IMG/VR virus record: IMGVR_UViG_3300032240_001134
Location: 1 to 27,841 of that record
Direction: 5' to 3' (one strand)
DNA from: a virus
Length of the DNA: 27,841 nt
Shown here: positions 1 through 6,848 of the stretch, one piece after another
Numbering within the stretch: the first letter of the stretch is position 1
Layout: the number at the start of each line of letters is the position of its first letter
Position numbers and translations under genes: made by a program
Notes under the pieces: generated by a model
The model's input: only the letters and a program-made list of their open reading frames with translations
Told to the model about the DNA's origin: nothing
Databases searched by the model: none

Positions 1-471
1 ATGGTTTGTACAAATCACACTTACGCAAGTCAAGATATGTTTGATCCAGACGATAAAATTAGTGGTGGACAAGGTTTTGTTTATGCAAGTTCTATCGTTG
101 TTGCTATGAAAAAACTCAAACTCAAAGAGGATGAGGATGGCAATAAAGTATCAGATGTAATGGGTATTCGTGCTAGTTGTAAGATCATGAAGACTCGTTA
201 CAGCAAACCTTTTGAAACTGTGCAAATTAAAATTCCGTATGAAACAGGTATGAATCCTTATTCAGGTATGGTTGATATGTGCGAGAAAGCCGGACTGTTA
301 AAACAAGAAGGCAACAGACTCAAGTGGATTGATCCAGAGACAGGTGAAGAATTCAAATTCTACCGAAAAGAATGGAAAGATGATAAATTAGATATGATAA
401 TGAATAAATTTCATATCAGTATGACTAAACCAACTACCATTCCAGAGGAGATTGACGAGAATGTTGAATGA
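1..471 (+). CDS. uvsX: UvsX recombinase (RecA-like), C-terminal part
   Basis: UvsX is the T4 RecA homologue that forms filaments on ssDNA and drives strand exchange in recombination-dependent replication. The visible 156 residues match the C-terminal half: an NHTY segment, then SGGQG (the SGGxG of UvsX), a KTRYSKPFE stretch like the KSRF-K-F segment, and a GMNPYSGM segment like the family's G-dpySGL. T4 UvsX is about 390 aa and the Walker A region is missing, so the ATG at base 1 is almost certainly an internal methionine and the gene begins outside the window. The acidic tail (EEIDENVE) is typical of phage recombinases. It is followed at once by orf80 and uvsY, the mediator that loads UvsX, which supports the call. 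Confidence 0.9.
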   Translation: MVCTNHTYASQDMFDPDDKISGGQGFVYASSIVVAMKKLKLKEDEDGNKVSDVMGIRASCKIMKTRYSKPFETVQIKIPYETGMNPYSGMVDMCEKAGLLKQEGNRLKWIDPETGEEFKFYRKEWKDDKLDMIMNKFHISMTKPTTIPEEIDENVE

Positions 472-703
472 AACACAAATTGGCGATATTTGGCTTAACT
501 TTGTTGAATATATAGATAAAAAACAATTAGAGACTGTGGCAGAAAGATATATCGATTTGCTTGCAGACTTTGGAGTAACCGACAGGACTTTTCAGGCAGC
601 AACAGGAGTTGATGAAATTCTTGACCAAGCTATTTCATATTATCTAAATGAAGACGAAGATGCAGAACCTGAAGATGAAGACTATAGAGAATTAGACTTT
701 TAA
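461..703 (+). CDS. Small acidic hypothetical protein between uvsX and uvsY
   Basis: An 80-aa, strongly acidic protein that I do not recognise. The C-terminal third is almost all Asp and Glu (NEDEDAEPEDEDYRE). The start chosen is ATG at 461, with GAGGAG about ten bases upstream inside the end of uvsX; an in-frame TTG at 452 lies too close to that Shine-Dalgarno. It overlaps uvsX by 11 bases, and its TAA overlaps the uvsY ATG (TAATG), so the three are likely translationally coupled. The acidic, helix-prone composition would fit a protein that contacts a DNA-binding partner or mimics DNA, but that is inference from composition and neighbours only. Confidence 0.7.
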   Translation: MLNETQIGDIWLNFVEYIDKKQLETVAERYIDLLADFGVTDRTFQAATGVDEILDQAISYYLNEDEDAEPEDEDYRELDF

Positions 704-1158
704 TGACTTGGTACACAAAGATTTCAAAAGACATTTCGTATATCCCAGATGCTGTGGACTATTTTAATAGCGAGCTATTGGTTGCTAGAAATGAATGCCG
801 TATAACGGGTAATATAGAAAGAGCAGCCGCCGGTATGCCCGGCATTGTAGAACAACGATTTAGTCAGCTTCAAGAAATTGAAGCAATTTTGGAATATTTG
901 AATATTGAATTACGCCGACTTAAAAGTCAACATTTTCGTAAGTACTTAGAAAACTATCAACGTGCTCTAAGTAGTCGAGATTGTGAAAAATTTGTTGAAG
1001 GTGAGGCAGACGTTGTTGACTTTGAAAAAATTATCAATGAGTTTGCTTTACTTCGCAACAAATGGTTAGGCATTACCAAAGCACTTGATCAGAAACAATG
1101 GCAACTTACTAACATTGTAAAACTTCGTGTTGCTGGTATGGAAGATGCTACGTTATAA
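703..1158 (+). CDS. uvsY: UvsY-like recombination mediator
   Basis: UvsY helps UvsX displace gp32 single-strand binding protein and assemble on ssDNA. The 151 aa are close to T4 UvsY (137 aa), helical and rich in charged residues. The segments LRRLKSQHFRKYLENYQRAL and DVVDFEKIINEFALL-NKWLGITKAL fit the marine UvsY layout: a basic middle helix, then a helix ending in W-G/L-x-x-A-L. Identity to T4 itself looks low, so the call rests on length, pattern and position between uvsX and uvsW. It starts at ATG 703 inside TAATG. A strong terminator follows 24 bases after the stop, so uvsX-orf80-uvsY end as one transcript. Confidence 0.78.
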   Translation: MTWYTKISKDISYIPDAVDYFNSELLVARNECRITGNIERAAAGMPGIVEQRFSQLQEIEAILEYLNIELRRLKSQHFRKYLENYQRALSSRDCEKFVEGEADVVDFEKIINEFALLRNKWLGITKALDQKQWQLTNIVKLRVAGMEDATL

Positions 1159-1182
1159 ATCATTTTACCAAATTGAACTCAG

Positions 1183-1216
1183 TGGGCCTTAAATAATATT
1201 GAGGCCTATTTTTTTT
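1183..1216 (+). terminator. Rho-independent terminator after uvsY
   Basis: Arms 1183-1192 and 1199-1208 form a 10-bp stem (8 Watson-Crick pairs plus two G-U pairs) with a 6-base ATAATA loop. Eight T follow directly (1209-1216). It lies 24 bases after the uvsY stop and just before the promoter of the next gene, so it separates two transcription units. Confidence 0.9.
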
Positions 1217-1225
1217 CTATATATG

Positions 1226-1254
1226 TTGACTTTGCTAAAAAGAGAGTTTATAAT
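1226..1254 (+). promoter_or_regulatory. Sigma70 promoter, TTGACT-17-TATAAT, adjacent to the ATG
   Basis: TTGACT at 1226-1231 and TATAAT at 1249-1254 are separated by exactly 17 bases. The usual start point, 6-7 bases after the -10 box, falls on 1260-1261, the first base of the next gene's ATG. No Shine-Dalgarno is placed to serve that ATG. A leaderless transcript is predicted. Confidence 0.8.
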
Positions 1255-1260
1255 TACAAT

Positions 1261-2451
1261 ATGAACACTGTTGACAATTTAGTACTTAAAATCGTAAATT
1301 ATGTGACCCCCACGATCGAAGAATGTATTTCTTCTCGTGATGCAAGGGTCCTACGAAGCATGGCTAGTAACATTACCAGTCAATATTTTATCACTGAAAA
1401 TCAATCTAAACTAATAATTAAAATATTGAAGGAAAATTCAAAAAAAATGCCTGAATTTTCTGAAGAAATTGACCAAATAATTACCACTGCGTTGTGGTCA
1501 AGATCATTTAGACAAATTCCTGAGATAAAAAAACTGTATATTTCAAAAAATAATGATGGCGATTCAGTGCTATGTCTTGAAAGCTCTTTTATATCCACAG
1601 TAAGGCATAAAATTTCTCAAATTTCAAAAAATGTTGAAGGAATTAACATAGTCTCCCCTGGCAAAATTTTTCATGCCGACCTGACTGAAAAAAATATTGT
1701 TATACTAGTGGAAGCATTTTCTTCGTTGGACTTTGAAATTGATGAGCTGATAAAACATCACTACAAAACCATAAAATCTTGGTCAAAAACTGAGGTTGAA
1801 GACCAGTTTTTAATTACAAATATTACACACCAAACTTTTCACAAACAAATTGCCGCAGACATTGGCCTTGAGACTCATGCCAGTGATCCTATTATTTTTG
1901 ATAGGAGTGTTAGGTATCAATACAAGATAAAAAAACCTGAAAATTTCACCGAAAATTTGATAAATCTTTTGGCATTTAGAGAGCAATCTAAAATTTGGAT
2001 TGACAATACAAAGTATACTTTAAACTCAATCATCAGTGCATTAGTTGAACTAAAACGTTTACCGGTGTTAGTTGTATTCAATAGTGAAAATAATTCTACA
2101 CTGACAAAAAACGTAGAAAATTTGGCAGAATCATTGAAAGAAAACAACATAACTGATAATGTGGGGATTTATTTTAGATTAACAAATGATGACAGCGGCA
2201 AAAAATTTAATACAATCATTGCAGAAAACAATTACAATAAATTTTTAACAGATACCACAAAAGTAGTTGGTATACAAAGTGGAAGAATTCCAAAATTTTT
2301 CTTAAATTCTCCATGGAAGCCTATGAGTGTGATATTTGTAGGCGGCGGTTCGCTAAGACACAATAAAACTAGTGTGTATGCAAATGGTTGCGATTTAGTT
2401 ATTTCTTACTGCGAAAAAGATCCTTTAATTATTTACAAACCATGGTTATAA
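1261..2451 (+). CDS. Unknown 396-aa protein between uvsY and uvsW
   Basis: I do not recognise a named family. The N-terminal ~80 residues are helical and include a segment (FITENQSKLIIKILKEN) that reminds me of uncharacterised proteins of marine T4-like phages. The C-terminal half alternates hydrophobic strands and helices (LPVLVVFN, NVGIYFRL, KVVGIQSG, MSVIFVGGG, CDLVISYCE), like a Rossmann or helicase C-terminal fold, but no Walker A or DExx motif is present. It is visibly richer in A/T (AAA, AAT, ATT codons) than uvsY and uvsW beside it. It has its own promoter after a terminator, and its last 10 bases overlap the uvsW start, so the two proteins are probably made together. A role with UvsW is inference. 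Confidence 0.8.
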   Translation: MNTVDNLVLKIVNYVTPTIEECISSRDARVLRSMASNITSQYFITENQSKLIIKILKENSKKMPEFSEEIDQIITTALWSRSFRQIPEIKKLYISKNNDGDSVLCLESSFISTVRHKISQISKNVEGINIVSPGKIFHADLTEKNIVILVEAFSSLDFEIDELIKHHYKTIKSWSKTEVEDQFLITNITHQTFHKQIAADIGLETHASDPIIFDRSVRYQYKIKKPENFTENLINLLAFREQSKIWIDNTKYTLNSIISALVELKRLPVLVVFNSENNSTLTKNVENLAESLKENNITDNVGIYFRLTNDDSGKKFNTIIAENNYNKFLTDTTKVVGIQSGRIPKFFLNSPWKPMSVIFVGGGSLRHNKTSVYANGCDLVISYCEKDPLIIYKPWL

Positions 2452-3911
2452 AATTAGTTATTAAAGACGAAGTTAACATTAAAATTGAGGGTCTTCCATT
2501 AGACGCTCGAAAAAAGTTAGCCAACACATTTAAGTACGAAAATCCAACGGCAAGGTATCACCCGGCTTACAAATTGGGCCGGTGGGATGGCATGGTTAGT
2601 ATGTTTGGACTAGGTGGCAACGGCTACTTGAGCCAGCTTGAAAAAGTATTAGAAGTTTTATACAACCAAAATATTGATATTGAAGAAGTAGAAGATTTAC
2701 GCACTACTAGCAAGATTGAATTTACAGAAATTACAAATAGTTACTGGGCAGATATGGGAAAGGTATGGCCGGAAGGACACAGATTTGCTGGGCAACCTAT
2801 TATGCTACGCGACGATCAAGTTGAGGTTGTAAACCGCTTTTTTACCAATACACAAGCACTACAAGAAGTTGCCACAGGTGCTGGTAAAACTATTATGACA
2901 GCGACATTAAGTCACTGTGCAGAAAAATATGGCCGTACTATCGTCATTGTACCTAACAAAGACTTAGTTGTACAAACAGAAGCTGACTATATTAACGTTG
3001 GATTAGATGTAGGTGTTTATTTTGGAGATCGTAAAGATCTTGGCAAAATGCATACTATTTGCACATGGCAAAGTCTTAACGTATTAGACAAGAAAAGTAA
3101 GAATTGGGATTTAGATCTTGCACTAACTCTTGCAGATTTCCTTGATGGTGTACGCACAGTTATTGTTGACGAAGTCCACATGGCAAAAGCAGAAGTTCTT
3201 AAGAATTTGCTGACACAAAACTTAGCAAATGCTCCTATCCGCTGGGGACTAACTGGTACGGTTCCTAAAGACGATTTTGAAGCGCAACCTATTTTTGCAT
3301 CAATTGGGCCAGTTGTTGGCGGAATCAAAGCACACCAGTTGCAAGAGATGGGTATTTTAAGCAATCTCCATGTTAACATTGCCCAACTTATAGATTTACC
3401 AGAATTTAAATCTTATGCAGAAGAATTAAAATATCTTGTTACGAACCCTGACAGGATGAAATACATTGCACAATTAGTCAAAGGCTTATCAGAATCAGGC
3501 AACACATTAGTTCTAGTTAATAGAATTGATTCAGGCAAACAATTAATAGAATTATTAGACGACGCTGTTTTTATTTCAGGCGAAGTAAAAGGCACTAAAC
3601 GACAAGAAGAGTACAAAGAACATGCAACAAATGATAACAAGATTACTGTGGCGACTTATGGTGTGGCCGCTGTGGGTATTAATATCCCCCGTATTTTTAA
3701 TCTGGTTCTTCTTGAGCCCGGAAAGAGCTTTGTTCGCGTTATACAATCAATTGGGCGAGGCATTAGAAAAGCGGAAGACAAAGACTTTGTACAAATCTGG
3801 GACCTTACTTCGACCTGCAAGTTCGCCAAGCGTCACCTCACAACGAGGAAGAAATTTTACAAGGATGCCAAATATCCGTTCACGATTGAAAAGATAGATT
3901 GGCAAAAATAA
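2442..3911 (+). CDS. uvsW: UvsW superfamily 2 DNA/RNA helicase
   Basis: UvsW unwinds branched DNA and R-loops, and in T4 shifts replication from origin-primed to recombination-primed initiation. The 489 aa match the T4 protein (503 aa). Helicase motifs are intact: ATGAGKT (motif I, residues 144-150), DEVH (motif II, 243-246), LTGT (motif III, in GLTGTVP) and QSIGRGIR (motif VI, 435-442). The small N-terminal domain with HPAYKLGRWDGMV precedes the helicase core, as in UvsW. ATG 2442 is preferred over an in-frame ATG at 2388, which lies 64 bases inside the upstream gene, whereas 2442 begins the conserved domain and overlaps by only 10 bases. Confidence 0.95.
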   Translation: MVIKLVIKDEVNIKIEGLPLDARKKLANTFKYENPTARYHPAYKLGRWDGMVSMFGLGGNGYLSQLEKVLEVLYNQNIDIEEVEDLRTTSKIEFTEITNSYWADMGKVWPEGHRFAGQPIMLRDDQVEVVNRFFTNTQALQEVATGAGKTIMTATLSHCAEKYGRTIVIVPNKDLVVQTEADYINVGLDVGVYFGDRKDLGKMHTICTWQSLNVLDKKSKNWDLDLALTLADFLDGVRTVIVDEVHMAKAEVLKNLLTQNLANAPIRWGLTGTVPKDDFEAQPIFASIGPVVGGIKAHQLQEMGILSNLHVNIAQLIDLPEFKSYAEELKYLVTNPDRMKYIAQLVKGLSESGNTLVLVNRIDSGKQLIELLDDAVFISGEVKGTKRQEEYKEHATNDNKITVATYGVAAVGINIPRIFNLVLLEPGKSFVRVIQSIGRGIRKAEDKDFVQIWDLTSTCKFAKRHLTTRKKFYKDAKYPFTIEKIDWQK

Positions 3912-3917
3912 GGAATT

Positions 3918-4424
3918 ATGCAAATATTAACATTAGACAATGAGACATTCTCATTAAACAATTTACCAGATGAGGTAGATGAAAATACTAGATTCGCAGT
4001 ACTAGATAACAGTGATCCAAAAGAACCAGATTTTTTCTTTATGCCATTAATATTCTTAGAATCATTTAATGCTCCGGCAATGGTACTGAGAATTGGTAAC
4101 GATGAAGTTACAATGCCATTGGATTGGTCAATTGCCGTGGGAGACAGTACAGCGGCAAGCGATATTGAAATTTTACCTTTAACCAGCTTAAATGACAGAG
4201 GATTTGAGGCGCTAGTGTTTAATCCTCTTAGTAGCTTTAGGGTAGAATTTAAGAAGATTGAAATTGTAAATTTTTACAGCGATGTTAAATGGTACTTTCC
4301 TAAAATGAAAAACGGGCAACTGTTAGCAACTCCAACCCGTGCTGGCCATAAACCTGATTGTGTTTACTTTGTCAAAGAGATTAATAGACAAAGTGAAATT
4401 ATACAGCTGGATAAAATACTCTAA
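3918..4424 (+). CDS. Conserved hypothetical of aquatic T4-like phages (168 aa)
   Basis: Function unknown. The sequence is mostly beta with few basic residues, and carries the striking blocks FIFLESF-like (LIFLESFNAPAMVLRIG), MPLDWSI, LPLTSLNDRGFEALVFNPLSSFR and DVKWYFPKMKNGQLLA. I remember the same blocks from marine T4-like phages, always without a function. AAGGA lies four bases before the ATG (TAAGGAATTATG), only six bases after uvsW, so it is co-transcribed with uvsW. Its stop overlaps the next ATG (TAATG). No zinc, nucleotide-binding or membrane motif is visible. Confidence 0.85.
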   Translation: MQILTLDNETFSLNNLPDEVDENTRFAVLDNSDPKEPDFFFMPLIFLESFNAPAMVLRIGNDEVTMPLDWSIAVGDSTAASDIEILPLTSLNDRGFEALVFNPLSSFRVEFKKIEIVNFYSDVKWYFPKMKNGQLLATPTRAGHKPDCVYFVKEINRQSEIIQLDKIL

Positions 4425-4708
4425 TGGGAAGCCTTACACCCGGGGTTGGACTAGTGTATGAACGCAACGGTGAAGAGATTTATGCTCGAGAAGTTGGCGC
4501 ACCTACAGCTGAAAGAAAGTTAATAGGATACATGTACGAAAACAAAAAAGACCCTAGAACTAGTGACGGTCGTCCATTGATCGAACACTTAAGAGAAGAT
4601 CAAATGTGGGGAGAAATTCGTCGAATGGCTCCTACCAATCCAGCTTTACAAAAGACCCTTGATCGTGCTATAATGATATACAAGTTGAGTAAGGATAAGT
4701 TAAAATGA
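4424..4708 (+). CDS. Conserved hypothetical (94 aa)
   Basis: Unknown function. It begins with a small beta-hairpin part (LVYERNGEEIYAREVG), followed by a conserved-looking block (DPRTSDGRPLIEHLREDQMWGEIRRMA) and a basic C-terminal helix. This block is familiar to me from marine T4-like phages without assignment. It starts in a TAATG overlap with the gene before and ends in an ATGA overlap with the gene after, so it is a member of the five-gene coupled series that runs from 3918 to the DnaE-like gene. Confidence 0.82.
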   Translation: MGSLTPGVGLVYERNGEEIYAREVGAPTAERKLIGYMYENKKDPRTSDGRPLIEHLREDQMWGEIRRMAPTNPALQKTLDRAIMIYKLSKDKLK

Positions 4709-5181
4709 GCGAAAAGATTGAACTTAAAGAGAAGATACAGGCTGTAGATCAAAATGTCCGAGAGTTGTGGGACGCAATGGATGCCGATCAACAAAAATCT
4801 CTTAAGTCTGAACTTTTTATTCTTAACAGATACATCAGCAATGTAAAAAGCAGTGACCCGGAAGTACAACAACACTTTGTACTCACCGTGAATGAATACT
4901 TTAATAAGAACTGGAACGACTTACAGAAACACCCCAAATTACTATGGTTATTGTTGTGTATGTGCAGTTATAATGGTAAAACATTTTTTCATGAATGGAT
5001 TGGAAATAAAAAGAAATCTGGTACTGGTGGCAAGAAATTAAAATTTCTTGAAGAAATTTATCCTAATAAAAAAAGAGATGAACTAGAGCTTATGGCAGAA
5101 CTTGCCTCTGATAAAGACATGAAAGAACTTGCTCGCAAATACGGAATGGATGAAGCTATTATTGCTAAAAAATTAAAATGA
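4705..5181 (+). CDS. Helical hypothetical (158 aa), possibly a gp62-type clamp-loader subunit
   Basis: Not firmly recognised. The protein is basic and helical. Features visible are LFILNRYIS near residues 35-44, VNEYFNKNW, KHPKLLWLLLCMC and FHEWIGNKKK, with a C-terminal helix-turn (ELARKYGMDE). The order 'F-x-x-N-R-x-x-S ... VNEY ... K-x-x-WI-x-K/ LAx-YG' loosely parallels T4 gp62 (FMVENALS ... KRYGKWAK ... LAKRYQVN), and the length (158 against 187 aa) is compatible. I see no statistically certain match. It is coupled on both sides by ATGA/ATGATG overlaps and lies upstream of a zinc-finger protein and a DnaE-like protein, so a replication role is plausible but inferred. Confidence 0.8.
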   Translation: MSEKIELKEKIQAVDQNVRELWDAMDADQQKSLKSELFILNRYISNVKSSDPEVQQHFVLTVNEYFNKNWNDLQKHPKLLWLLLCMCSYNGKTFFHEWIGNKKKSGTGGKKLKFLEEIYPNKKRDELELMAELASDKDMKELARKYGMDEAIIAKKLK

Positions 5182-5873
5182 TGACTCTAATGGATACTAA
5201 ACCTTATGCGTGTCAATATTGTAACGGCAAATATTCTAAAGAAAAAACGTTAGCGGTACATGTTTGCGAACAAAAACGCAGGGCCTTGGCACAAAATGAA
5301 CGTCATGTATTGTTAGGTTTTGACACATATAATAGATTTTATAAAAAAACACAAAATGCCAAGCAAGACAAAACTTATGAAGAATTTCGAAAGAGTTCTT
5401 ATTATAATGCTTTTGTAAAATTTGGTAGTTTTGTTAGTAATGTTAATCCGTTATACCCGGACAGATTTATTGATTATGTTGTAACTAGCGGAGTTAAATT
5501 AGATCATTGGTGTCGTGACGAATTATATGATAGCTATGTTGTTGATCTTGTTAAAAGAGAACCGGTCAATGTTGCATTAGAAAGAAGTATTAAACATATG
5601 ATATCGTGGGGCGATGCAAATAATGCACAATGGAATCATTACTTTCATTATGTAAGTCTAAGTCGTGCTGCCTATGATATTAAAGATGGTAAAATAAGCC
5701 CGTGGTTAATATTAAATTCGTCTAGCGGTAAAGAAATGCTTAAGAAGTTTAATGATGAACAGTTAAACGCAATTATGGTAATAATGGATGTTCCGTTTTG
5801 GATGAATAAATTTAAAAGAGCAACCAATGATGTTGACCTAGTTAAACAAGTAGTTAAGGAGTCAAATATATAA
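5178..5873 (+). CDS. Zinc-finger N-terminus protein (231 aa) in the replication cluster
   Basis: The N-terminus carries one zinc-ribbon or finger-like motif, C-x2-C-x12-H-x-C, in YACQYCNGKYSKEKTLAVHVC region (about residues 14-33). The rest is helical (YNAFVKFGSFVSNVNPLYP, LYDSYVVDLVKREP, MLKKFNDEQLNAIMVIMDV). No enzyme motif is visible. The helical part resembles in length and helix pattern T4 gp59 helicase loader (217 aa), but I cannot show homology. Start candidates are ATG 5178, 5181 and 5190; 5178 keeps the overlap with the preceding stop. It is followed by TAATG into the DnaE-like gene. A role in binding DNA is inferred from the finger. Confidence 0.82.
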   Translation: MMTLMDTKPYACQYCNGKYSKEKTLAVHVCEQKRRALAQNERHVLLGFDTYNRFYKKTQNAKQDKTYEEFRKSSYYNAFVKFGSFVSNVNPLYPDRFIDYVVTSGVKLDHWCRDELYDSYVVDLVKREPVNVALERSIKHMISWGDANNAQWNHYFHYVSLSRAAYDIKDGKISPWLILNSSSGKEMLKKFNDEQLNAIMVIMDVPFWMNKFKRATNDVDLVKQVVKESNI

Positions 5874-6451
5874 TGCCAGATATTGATATTGATTTTGCTA
5901 ACAGAACAAAAGCACTTGAGCATTTTAAACATGTTACGGCCGCAATTGAAGATAATGGCACTTTTAAAAAACACAATACCGGTATATACTGTACTTCTGT
6001 GCCGTACAATCCTCTTACAGGAATAAGTACAATAGACTATAAAGAAGCAGAAAATAGAGGGTATTTTAAGATAGACTTTCTAAATGTTAGTGTGTATGAG
6101 GGCGTGAGAGATAAAGCTCACTTAAAACAACTAATGGAGACTGAGCCACTATGGGATCTATTACTTCAAGACGAATTTGTAAATCTATTATTTCATTTGA
6201 ACGGGCATGGGGCGGTACTGAGGAAGACTTGCCCAACTTCCGTGGAACAATTATCTGCCGTCCTAGCAATGATCCGCCCTGCCAAGAGGCATTTGATTGG
6301 TCAGGATTGGACGACGATTATGAAGGAAGTTTGGACGATCCCAGAGACTGGTGAATACTACTTTAAAAAGGCACATGCTGTTGCTTATGCAATGGTAGTT
6401 GTGGTGCAGATGAACTTAATCTGCGAAAGTATTAGTTACGAGTATAGTTAA
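5873..6451 (+). CDS. Mini DnaE-like protein (Pol III alpha palm/finger remnants, 192 aa)
   Basis: Several signatures of bacterial replicative polymerase Pol III alpha (DnaE) occur in family order in a protein one sixth of its size. They are PDIDIDF at residues 2-8 (DnaE PDFDVDF, two catalytic Asp), KHNTG at 33-37 (KHAGG), YFKIDFL at 64-70 with D68 (VKFDFLGL, third catalytic Asp), WDLLLQ...LLFHLNGHG at 94-113 (FDMLQ...VFQLES-G), AMIRP at 132-136 (ALFRPGP) and FKKAHAVAYAMV at 164-175 (FNKSHSAAYALV). PHP, thumb, beta-binding and OB parts are absent. A full polymerase is therefore impossible, and a compact derivative is the simplest reading. SD AAGGAG lies 14 bases upstream, and its stop overlaps the convergent gene by four bases. 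Confidence 0.85.
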   Translation: MPDIDIDFANRTKALEHFKHVTAAIEDNGTFKKHNTGIYCTSVPYNPLTGISTIDYKEAENRGYFKIDFLNVSVYEGVRDKAHLKQLMETEPLWDLLLQDEFVNLLFHLNGHGAVLRKTCPTSVEQLSAVLAMIRPAKRHLIGQDWTTIMKEVWTIPETGEYYFKKAHAVAYAMVVVVQMNLICESISYEYS

Positions 6452-6822
6452 CGAACCCTGCGTACAAGTTGTACTGATTTGCGTTTTACACGCTTAATAG
6501 TTAAATTCATTAGGTTAACCACTGGACCTAAAATAATGTTGGTATCTTTACTGTTAAATGTTTTTATGGCATAAGCAAATGGTTGTATTTGAGCCCTACA
6601 AAATATATTAATAGGAAATTGACGGTTTGATTCCCACCACCAAGTTTCACCTATTTCTAAAAACAATGTTTTTTCTTCTGGGGTTTTGATAGCGTTTAAA
6701 TCGTAAAAACTTGTAACGTATTGATCTTGGTTGATAATAATACCAACATACTCATTGTCACCATAGTTTATTACACTAATAAACGGTAAATTTTGTTCTA
6801 TATTGTCTCTTAGTTTTGCCAT
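6448..6822 (-). CDS. Minus-strand hypothetical (124 aa) inside the plus block
   Basis: Unknown protein. The first part is beta-rich (FISVINYGDNEYVGIIINQDQYVTSFYDL); then come a tryptophan-rich segment (GETWWWESNRQFP) and a basic tail (IKRVKRKSVQLVRRVR). It is the only minus-strand gene between 1 and 19.5 kb. Its end overlaps the convergent stop of the DnaE-like gene by four bases. The start codon is shared with a late-promoter octamer that faces the other way. No clear Shine-Dalgarno stands before the ATG. It looks coding because the frame is open for its whole length and ends exactly at the convergent stop. I remember related sequences in aquatic T4-like phages but no function. Confidence 0.75.
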   Translation of the reverse strand: MAKLRDNIEQNLPFISVINYGDNEYVGIIINQDQYVTSFYDLNAIKTPEEKTLFLEIGETWWWESNRQFPINIFCRAQIQPFAYAIKTFNSKDTNIILGPVVNLMNLTIKRVKRKSVQLVRRVR

Positions 6823-6827
6823 AAATA
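6820..6827 (+). promoter_or_regulatory. T4-type late promoter (CATAAATA)
   Basis: CATAAATA differs from the T4 late consensus TATAAATA at one base. With the T4 spacing the transcript would begin near 6833, giving a 16-base leader before the structural gene at 6849. The first three bases are also the start codon of the divergent 124-aa gene. Confidence 0.6.
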
Positions 6828-6848
6828 CTGTAAAGGATCCTGCGTCTC

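Noticed and set aside
2388-2441. Longer N-terminus of UvsW from ATG 2388
   Set aside because: It overlaps the preceding gene by 64 bases and adds 18 residues not typical of UvsW; ATG 2442 starts the conserved domain.
3622-3897. 91-aa plus frame inside uvsW
   Set aside because: It is an out-of-frame shadow of the conserved helicase motifs V-VI of UvsW.
5873-6451. Complete DNA polymerase III alpha subunit
   Set aside because: The protein is 192 aa against about 1160 aa and lacks the PHP, thumb and beta-binding regions.
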